DNA from: Rudanella lutea DSM 19387
GTDB taxonomy: Bacteria > Bacteroidota > Bacteroidia > Cytophagales > Spirosomataceae
Assembly (NCBI RefSeq): GCF_000383955.1
Contig: NZ_KB913013.1
Coordinates: 1-43,593, forward strand
Direction of reading: 5' to 3'
DNA: 43,593 nucleotides
Below are positions 38,294 to 43,593 of the stretch, one piece after another. How positions within the stretch are numbered: the first letter of the stretch is position 1; each line of letters starts with the position of its first letter. The notes under the pieces are model-generated. The model did no database searches and was not told the origin of the DNA. It worked only from the letters and a program-made list of their open reading frames with translations. A program made the translations under genes and the position numbers.

Positions 38294-41242
38294 TTAAAAC
38301 GGTAGAGGGGTCACAGGGACGGCACCCGGATCGTCATCCCAAAACCGGCGCTCAGGTTGCGTATCGGCATTGGTCTGGATATAGAGCATTTCCTTCGTCT
38401 CGCTTTTGCCGGTTTTGGTCCACTCGCCCCGGTTGTTCGAATAGGTAGCATGGCGCTCCATAATCCGCTTATCGGCATTCTGCAATTCCACCGGGTTGAG
38501 CGTGTAGCCCTTAAATCGGCACCAGGCTTGCAGCTTCTGTAAAAAGCCCTGAGGGCTCAGGCCCGGCTGCATAGGCTTGTAGGTTTCCTGCGCCATGTAG
38601 CGAGGCACGTAATGATCCAGCCGCTGCTCATCGAGCCGGAAATAGCTATCCGCCCAGGCATGGAACGTGGGGCCCATTTGTGCCTTGTAGGTGTTCAGCA
38701 TCACGTTCTTCATGGGCGGCTCCACTTTGCCCCAGGTGAGCCAGGCCTGCACGCTGCGGCCCATCACATTCATGAAGCAATTCCATTCGGCCGAGTTGAA
38801 ATCGGTAAACAGAGCCTTACCAAACTCGCTCAGCGGTAAGCGTTCTTCCCGATAATCGCCCGTCGGGTTTTTGTGGTAGTAGTCGCTGAAGGTCGTGAAC
38901 CAGAGCCGGCGCATGGTCGACTTATCGGTATCACTGGGCGGAAAGTTGGACGTTATACACAGCTTGGGCGACTGCTCGAACGGAATCGAGTACGACGACA
39001 TACCCTTCGGGTTGACCGTCGTAAACGACGTAATCATGCTGAAGAAGTACTGAAAATCCAGGTACTTATTCGCATCGTCGACGAGTATCATGTCGGTGTG
39101 TTCCGATACCCCTTCGAGCACGTGCGCGTTTTCGGTCAGGCGTGTATCCCGGCCACCCAGCAGCTTGGTCTGCATCATCCGGACGAGGCTCGTGTAGGCC
39201 ATCGACTTACCCGTACCACCGTGGCTTTCGTCGGCCGTCGTGATTTCGTAGTCCATCGCCCAAATACAGTAGGCGTGGGCCGGGTCTTTATAGCGGTGCA
39301 GCAGGTAGCCGAAACTGATTAGCTTGTTAATCAGATGCTGCTTCTGCTCCCGGATCTCCTCCTCGGTCAGCAACGGCCCGTCGATGGCCCACCGGTACTT
39401 TTCGAGGTATTCTTCCTGCTCCTGACGGGGGCGCTCGTCGAGCCGCTCTTCCAGCTCCGGGCGCCAGTATACGCGACTGGCATTGATCAGGTAACGCAGA
39501 AACAGGCAATCGGTCGAGTGAATCTGAATATCCCAATCGCCCAGCTCCGTTTTGCTGATGGTAAACGGGGCATCGATCACCTTCACGTCGTGGGGCAGTA
39601 CTTCGGCTTCCCACACAAAGCGGTCGCAGGTATCGCGCTCATACACCTTGATTCCCTCTTTGGTCACGCACCAGGTCTCGTTCTGGAAAAACAGGTACTG
39701 ATGATCGCGCCCAAAGTCTTCGAAGCTCACCTCCACCGCCGACAGGTTGCTCATCGAGTCTTTGCTGAAGTTCTTCGACCGGTGAAACGCATTGAGCAGC
39801 TCAATGGGTGAATAGCGCCGTTTCAGAAACTCCTTTACAAACCGGTTAATGTGGCTGAACTCCATCGGCCGAACCACATTCCCATCGATGCGCACCAGAA
39901 TCTCACCCCGCTTATCATTGGGCAGCTCCAGCAACCCGAAACCATTGCGGTGCAGGAAGTTGTAAATAAGCTCGTTGTTGGGCTTGTACTCATACAACAC
40001 CCGGCCACCTTTTATTAGCAGATCGCCGTTGCGGTCTCGCTTCGGTTCTTCATCCCAAAACCGCAGTGGGTAGGCCATCCGCAGTAAATTGTCGAAATCC
40101 TTACCGGTGTAGTAGGTAAAGAAATCCCGAACGTCTTTGCAGGGGTTACCACGCAGGTCATACCGTTTGCGCAGCTCATCGGGCAAAAAGATCGTGTGCA
40201 GGTCCAGGTACTCGGTGGCCAGCTTATGGGCCTCCCGTCTGCCGGTTTCGTCAATGTCGGGGAGGTTGTACACCCGCTCGGCCATCCCCCTGATCCGGGC
40301 GTAGTGGTCGCTGGCCAGCTCGGCCGTTTCTGAGTTTTGCCAGATCACTGAGTAGCCCAGAGCCGCTACATTGAGCGCATCCGAGCCACCGGTACACAGA
40401 ATGATCTCCGGCAACTTTACGTCGTGGCGCTTGGCTTTGGTGGTTACTACCTCGCCATCTTCGCCGGTGGCAGCGGTATCGGGTGTAGGGCCCTGCAAAT
40501 CGTTTAGCCGCTCCTGAGCCTGCATCAGCCCAAACAGGTAGCGTTCGGGCTTACGGCCGGCCGAAAAGAACCGGCGGCTTTTATCTTTCTCCTTCGGCTT
40601 ATAGTACTTCTGCCACGTACCCTCGTCGAACATGAACTGGGGGTACGTGTCCGTCGAGCCGAAGGTTAAGGCTTTACGGTTTTTGATGTAGGTGTAGCTG
40701 GCCAGGGCATACAAATGGTACTGCTTGCACAGCTCCTTCGCATTCCGCATCGCTACCTCGTCGCCCGCCTGCTCACCATCTTTTAGGTTACGCTTAGACA
40801 GAAACACCCAAATCTGCTTCGAGAAAATAGCCTTCAGATCGGTCACCGAAAACTCTTTAACCTCCGGGTAGTAGTGGCCTTCTTCCTCCTCAGGCGTGGC
40901 TGGGCGCTCCGAAAACGTGTAGGCGGGTTTGGTCGATTTGCCATCTTCGCCCGCAATCTCAAACCGCTCAGCAATGAGCTTCATGGCCTCGGCAAAGTCC
41001 AGCCGTTCCTCGCGCATCACGACGTCGATGGGCGACATGGCTTTCTCTCCAGAGCCAAAATCTTTTACCCACCATACCCCGTTATGCTCGGTCAGGGTAC
41101 AGCTGGCCGTGGCTTCTTCGCGAATCTTGAACTTGAAACGCTTACTCTGGCTTGCCTTCTCGGCCTGAGGGTAGTAGTGGAGAATGATAAGCAAGCCCCC
41201 CTGGGTTTGCTCATATACGTGTTGTGGGGTAATCCGGGTCAT
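38294..41242 (-). CDS. Primase-helicase (Toprim + SF3/D5-like ATPase)
   Basis: The product is 982 aa. The N-terminus (KDFGSGEKAMSPIDVVMREE, about 60-80) resembles the zinc-binding start of DnaG-type primases without its cysteines. A Toprim-like segment follows: EIILCTGGSDALNVAALGY (about 276-295), then NLPDIDETGRREAHKLA (about 322-338) with the DxD acidic pair. The C-terminal half carries a helicase: ESHGGTGKSMAY (Walker A, about 672-683), MILVDDANK (Walker B) and LCITSNFPPSD (sensor 1), the SF3/D5-like arrangement. It should prime and unwind the phage genome. No DNA polymerase is visible, so the phage depends on the host replisome. Confidence 0.85.
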   Translation of the reverse strand: MTRITPQHVYEQTQGGLLIILHYYPQAEKASQSKRFKFKIREEATASCTLTEHNGVWWVKDFGSGEKAMSPIDVVMREERLDFAEAMKLIAERFEIAGEDGKSTKPAYTFSERPATPEEEEGHYYPEVKEFSVTDLKAIFSKQIWVFLSKRNLKDGEQAGDEVAMRNAKELCKQYHLYALASYTYIKNRKALTFGSTDTYPQFMFDEGTWQKYYKPKEKDKSRRFFSAGRKPERYLFGLMQAQERLNDLQGPTPDTAATGEDGEVVTTKAKRHDVKLPEIILCTGGSDALNVAALGYSVIWQNSETAELASDHYARIRGMAERVYNLPDIDETGRREAHKLATEYLDLHTIFLPDELRKRYDLRGNPCKDVRDFFTYYTGKDFDNLLRMAYPLRFWDEEPKRDRNGDLLIKGGRVLYEYKPNNELIYNFLHRNGFGLLELPNDKRGEILVRIDGNVVRPMEFSHINRFVKEFLKRRYSPIELLNAFHRSKNFSKDSMSNLSAVEVSFEDFGRDHQYLFFQNETWCVTKEGIKVYERDTCDRFVWEAEVLPHDVKVIDAPFTISKTELGDWDIQIHSTDCLFLRYLINASRVYWRPELEERLDERPRQEQEEYLEKYRWAIDGPLLTEEEIREQKQHLINKLISFGYLLHRYKDPAHAYCIWAMDYEITTADESHGGTGKSMAYTSLVRMMQTKLLGGRDTRLTENAHVLEGVSEHTDMILVDDANKYLDFQYFFSMITSFTTVNPKGMSSYSIPFEQSPKLCITSNFPPSDTDKSTMRRLWFTTFSDYYHKNPTGDYREERLPLSEFGKALFTDFNSAEWNCFMNVMGRSVQAWLTWGKVEPPMKNVMLNTYKAQMGPTFHAWADSYFRLDEQRLDHYVPRYMAQETYKPMQPGLSPQGFLQKLQAWCRFKGYTLNPVELQNADKRIMERHATYSNNRGEWTKTGKSETKEMLYIQTNADTQPERRFWDDDPGAVPVTPLPF

Positions 41243-41312
41243 GGCGGAAAGTTGACGGAAGTGGGTTTAGTAGAAAAGGACCGGCAGGCGGGCCCACCGG
41301 TCTGGCTTGCAT

Positions 41313-41621
41313 CTAGCTACTAACCACTTCATTCTCAATCACCGGCCACCGGTTTATATCCTTCAGAAACTGCACCACATCGGCCTGAGCTGCGGCCTGA
41401 TCGTGGCGGGCACGCACACTAAACGGCTCTTGGGTCGCACCCGTGTAGGCAAAGGATTGGTACAGCGGGTTGACCGTACCTACGGCCGTCACGTAGCCGA
41501 GCACCACCGTCGACAGCTTGGCAATACCATCTGCACGGGGTTCTTCGATGGGCATGACCAGTAGGCAGGTCACGTCATTGGCCTGTTGCCAGAAGGGCGC
41601 TTTGGTAGGCTGTTGGTTCAT
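41313..41621 (-). CDS. Small early protein of unknown function
   Basis: The 102-aa product (start MNQQPTKAPFWQQANDVTCL) is beta-rich in its first part (LSTVVLGYVTAVGTVNPLY). It is followed by 70 bp before the primase start and preceded by a gene 8 bp away. No motif is recognised. Confidence 0.55.
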   Translation of the reverse strand: MNQQPTKAPFWQQANDVTCLLVMPIEEPRADGIAKLSTVVLGYVTAVGTVNPLYQSFAYTGATQEPFSVRARHDQAAAQADVVQFLKDINRWPVIENEVVSS

Positions 41622-41628
41622 AAAAGTT

Positions 41629-41862
41629 CTATGGTAAAAAGTTCTCTAACGATTCGGCAACCCGGTGCTCAATAGCCTGGAGCACCGAGGGGGTTATGGG
41701 TTGAATCATGGTGCCTACCTGAAAGCTGGGGAGCGCATGACGCGCCATGAAGGCGTTCATATCGGTTACGGTTTCGAGGCAATTGCGTAGGTTCTGCTCC
41801 GACTGGAGGTGGTAGGTATTGGCGTTGTGAATCGCCAATACCTGGTTCATGGACAAAATCAT
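41629..41862 (-). CDS. Small helical early protein
   Basis: The 77-aa product starts by ATGA overlap with the previous gene. The helical sequence (MNAFMARHALPSFQVGTMIQ; SVLQAIEHRVAESLENFL) has no recognisable motif. Confidence 0.52.
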   Translation of the reverse strand: MILSMNQVLAIHNANTYHLQSEQNLRNCLETVTDMNAFMARHALPSFQVGTMIQPITPSVLQAIEHRVAESLENFLP

Positions 41863-42098
41863 ACAGCGACAAAAAGCGAAACGTAGTGGGTGGTCTGGTC
41901 CTGCTTTACTTCGCTCACGAAGGGCTTCAGGGGCATTTTCTGGTATAGCGTGGGTACGTCCGGCTCATTCAGGCGGCTACGCACCTGCTCCGCCGTCACA
42001 CCGACGAGCGTTTCCAGGTACGAGGTAAAGCCGCGCTGACGGCTGATAGTAAGGGTCATGTTGCCACATCCCTGGGGGGCGTTGTTAGGCGTCGACAT
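41859..42098 (-). CDS. Small early protein of unknown function
   Basis: The 79-aa product starts MSTPNNAPQGCGNMTLTISR; an in-frame ATG at 42128 inside a GGAATGTTC element could add 10 residues. Beta-strand-rich C-terminus (TTHYVSLFVAV). Coupled to the next gene by ATGA. Confidence 0.52.
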   Translation of the reverse strand: MSTPNNAPQGCGNMTLTISRQRGFTSYLETLVGVTAEQVRSRLNEPDVPTLYQKMPLKPFVSEVKQDQTTHYVSLFVAV

Positions 42099-42122
42099 GG
42101 TTTTGCTTGGATTTATTGGTTT

Positions 42123-42131
42123 GAACATTCC
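42123..42131 (-). promoter_or_regulatory. GGAATGTTC element before (or at) the start of the 42098 gene
   Basis: Minus strand CAGGAATGTTCAAACCAATA. Begins 33 nt before ATG 42098 and is in frame with it. Confidence 0.4.
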
Positions 42132-42144
42132 TGTAGTAAGGCAC

Positions 42145-42222
42145 TCAAGGCAATAGAAAGGGGCTTCCGGGAGCCAGTAGGTAGCTGATCAGGATCAGCA
42201 GGAGAATCAGTAGCTCTTTCAT
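42145..42222 (-). CDS. Possible 25-aa hydrophobic peptide
   Basis: MKELLILLLILISYLLAPGS and five more residues form a short frame with one membrane-length hydrophobic stretch. It stands alone between the 42553 and 42098 genes. Small membrane peptides exist in phages, but the frame is short enough to be chance. Confidence 0.3.
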   Translation of the reverse strand: MKELLILLLILISYLLAPGSPFLLP

Positions 42223-42253
42223 TGTGATCAGATTTATAGGATTTGAAAATTCA

Positions 42254-42553
42254 CTATTTGGGGCGGGTCAATCCTTGCCGTCTAAGTCGATTAGCAGTCT
42301 GTTTATGTTGGGCTTTAAAGTGCTCAGCGGCCTTTTCAACAGCCATTGTAAATTCTGGATCAGCAACTCGACCAACCCAGGCGTTACGCCACCTCGTAGC
42401 GTAGGTCAGCCGATTCAACTCTGGATTAGTCTCGCAGACAAAAACAATGACGTCCTGTTGTCCAACACTTTGAGGTAGTGACTCTCGTGCTACCCTCATA
42501 CGGTCTCGCCATTCACTCGAAGCCGTGACCGTCTGTACTCGATTATTTGCCAT
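42254..42553 (-). CDS. First lytic-side gene, unknown function
   Basis: The 99-aa product (start MANNRVQTVTASSEWRDRMR) is divergent from the repressor gene across the operator region, the position of Cro-like or early regulators. A helix-turn-helix is not obvious, but the basic C-terminal helices (VEKAAEHFKAQHKQTANRLR) could bind DNA. Unknown family. Confidence 0.55.
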   Translation of the reverse strand: MANNRVQTVTASSEWRDRMRVARESLPQSVGQQDVIVFVCETNPELNRLTYATRWRNAWVGRVADPEFTMAVEKAAEHFKAQHKQTANRLRRQGLTRPK

Positions 42554-42615
42554 CAGGAAAAGAGATTGTTCGTTTGTGCATTAGCTGGTTGTGTGTAAAG
42601 CAGGTAGGCTTATAT

Positions 42616-42699
42616 TAGCACTACCAAAGACGGTAATGCAACTTTTGGTAGTGCTAAATAACACAACCCAAAATAGTAATGCAAATTTTAGTTGCATTA
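42616..42699. promoter_or_regulatory. Operator cluster between repressor and early genes
   Basis: A perfect 13-bp inverted repeat TAGCACTACCAAA (42616-42628) with TTTGGTAGTGCTA (42644-42656). TAATGCAA occurs at 42634-42641 and 42677-42684, and its complement TTGCATTA at 42692-42699, so that the last two form a second inverted repeat. These are probable repressor-binding sites controlling both divergent transcripts, analogous to lambda OL/OR. Confidence 0.7.
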
Positions 42700-42709
42700 T
42701 ATTTTCATC

Positions 42710-43417
42710 GTGAACTCAACTGCCCAAATGATCAGAGAATTACGCAGACGGAATGGTCTGACACAAAAGGAATTAGCCCAAAAACTTGGTCTAACCTATC
42801 AGTCAATCCAGAAGTGGGAACGGGGTGACGGCCTGCCTACGTCAAAGCAACTTCCAGTTGTGTCAAGCATTTTGGGTGTCAGTGTTGAAGAGCTTTTGAG
42901 CGGAAACCAAAATCCTGTTGCAGATGACGAGCCAGGGGTATATGTAAAGGGAAATATCCGCTCAGTCAAAACAAGTATCAAGGAACTCTATACGCAGGTA
43001 CCATTCATTAGTGTACGAGCACAGGCAGGCATTTCTAAAATATCACATGAGTATTGCGATTTGCGCTGGATAGAAGAGACCTACCCCGTTTTTCTGCCTA
43101 TAACCGTGCTTAATCATGAGAGCGTGGCTATTGAGATCGAGGGGGATAGTATGGAGCCATCGATTCGAGATCGCGCAATAGTACTGGCCAACAACATCCA
43201 CGGAAATGACTGGCAGTATGAGTCTGGAGGGGTTTACGCAGTACTTTTTGGTCCAGGTAAATTCGTTGTCAAGAGAATCCGAACCAATGATATTCGTTCA
43301 GAAGGAATTCTTCGGCTGCACTCAGATAATGACATGCATGGCTCTATTACTGTACCAGCAAACGAGATACACTGTATGTGGAAGGTTATCAGCAAAATTT
43401 ACGAGCCTGTTCGTTAA
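42710..43417 (+). CDS. CI/LexA-like repressor (HTH_3 + S24 peptidase)
   Basis: A 235-aa prophage repressor. Residues about 7-62 are a Cro/CI helix-turn-helix (LRRRNGLTQKELAQKLGLTY, then QSIQKWERGDGLPTSKQL). The C-terminal S24 autoprotease has a likely cleavage site in VRAQAGISK (Ala-Gly, about 105), catalytic Ser in EGDSMEPSIRD (about 146) and catalytic Lys in FVVKRIR (about 188). RecA-dependent self-cleavage would induce the phage after DNA damage. The track of possible starts includes TTG 42692 inside an operator; GTG 42710 or ATG 42728 is more likely. The gene is lower in GC than the late genes. Confidence 0.88.
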   Translation: MNSTAQMIRELRRRNGLTQKELAQKLGLTYQSIQKWERGDGLPTSKQLPVVSSILGVSVEELLSGNQNPVADDEPGVYVKGNIRSVKTSIKELYTQVPFISVRAQAGISKISHEYCDLRWIEETYPVFLPITVLNHESVAIEIEGDSMEPSIRDRAIVLANNIHGNDWQYESGGVYAVLFGPGKFVVKRIRTNDIRSEGILRLHSDNDMHGSITVPANEIHCMWKVISKIYEPVR

Positions 43418-43476
43418 TAACCCTTTGCAGGAGAAGATCTGCATAACACATTGAACCAGATTAATCGTGGCCAAAA

Positions 43477-43505
43477 AGTGGCAAACTAGTTCTACAAAAT
43501 GGCAA
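43477..43505 (+). other. TGGCAA repeats left of the junction (probable integrase arm sites)
   Basis: AGTGGCAA (43477-43484) and AATGGCAA (43498-43505) match the two copies at 144-162 on the other side of the 86-bp repeat. Together they flank the core like attP arms. An imperfect third copy (CGTGGCCA) lies at 43466. Confidence 0.45.
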
Positions 43506-43507
43506 CA

Positions 43508-43593
43508 TTACTACTCATCAAAAACGCCCAAAACACGCTGTTTTGGGCGTTTTATGACCTTCTAGTGGCTTCTTCGAGTCTCGCCTTCGGCAC
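43508..43593. repeat. Right copy of the 86-bp terminal direct repeat
   Basis: Identical to 1-86; see the left copy. It begins 90 bp after the repressor stop. Confidence 0.9.
43521..43553. terminator. Second copy of the perfect hairpin, terminating the repressor gene
   Basis: Same 15-bp stem as 14-46. Located about 100 bp after the repressor stop, it would end that transcript. Confidence 0.8.

Noticed and set aside
1-43593. CRISPR array, rRNA, complete tRNA, insertion sequence
   Set aside because: None was seen by eye: no regularly spaced repeats, no cloverleaf and no transposase-like frame.

Overview
The window looks like a complete temperate siphophage genome, or an excised or delimited prophage, from a moderately GC-rich member of the Bacteroidota. 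The order Cytophagales (Spirosoma-like hosts) is the best guess. This rests on a DUF5977-type module, a DUF6712-like connector, a Bacteroidota-style integrase with a W-K-H-T box, genes that mostly lack Shine-Dalgarno sites, and a few promoters resembling the phylum's -33/-7 type. Bases 1-86 are repeated exactly at 43508-43593, so the ends join into a circle of 43507 bp. Assigning the host from sequence alone is an inference.

Lysogeny cassette (plus strand, across the junction): a CI/LexA-like repressor (42710-43417) with an operator cluster upstream, the 86-bp repeat with a perfect terminator hairpin and flanking TGGCAA arm-type sites (probable attP), a tyrosine integrase (145-1380) and one small unknown gene (1495-1755). 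Almost everything else is on the minus strand and reads from 42.5 kb down to 1.9 kb.

Minus strand, in order of transcription. (1) 42.5-36 kb, early genes: small unknown proteins, a 982-aa Toprim/SF3 primase-helicase, an HNH-like protein, several translationally coupled small genes. (2) 35.97-35.44 kb: an AT-rich gene-free region with iteron-like repeats, a candidate origin or control region. (3) 34.7-28.2 kb: tail fibre or adsorption genes, a DUF1353 protein, S49-type prohead protease, scaffold-like protein, major capsid protein, and small accessory head genes. (4) 28.1-20.7 kb, accessory block: a coiled-coil protein, a ParB-like protein overlapping a GT-A glycosyltransferase, a small membrane protein, a strongly structured candidate non-coding RNA with its own promoter and terminator, an adenine-methylase-like protein that lacks the catalytic NPPY motif, several tiny proteins, a SymE-like protein coupled to a RarA-C-terminal-like protein, and, on the opposite strand between terminators, an AbiGi-family protein. 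(5) 20.7-15.7 kb: terminase small and large subunits, portal, DUF6712-like connector. (6) 15.7-12.4 kb, lysis and anti-defence: membrane protein, secreted CHAP-like endopeptidase, holin, a glucosaminidase-like ORF with a nested spanin-like gene, and a Tad2 (DUF2829) anti-Thoeris protein. (7) 12.4-1.9 kb: tail genes including a 1554-aa tape measure protein.

Two recurring leader elements appear to mark two sets of minus-strand transcription units. GTCCTACCGT lies 39-60 nt before five start codons (tape measure, pre-portal gene, terminase small subunit, the coiled-coil gene, and a tail gene). GGAATGTTCAA occurs before, or at, several early or accessory starts. The most unusual items are the structured RNA at about 25195-25432, the two leader families, the ParB/glycosyltransferase pair, the isolated AbiGi gene, the Tad2 gene and the nested lysis gene.
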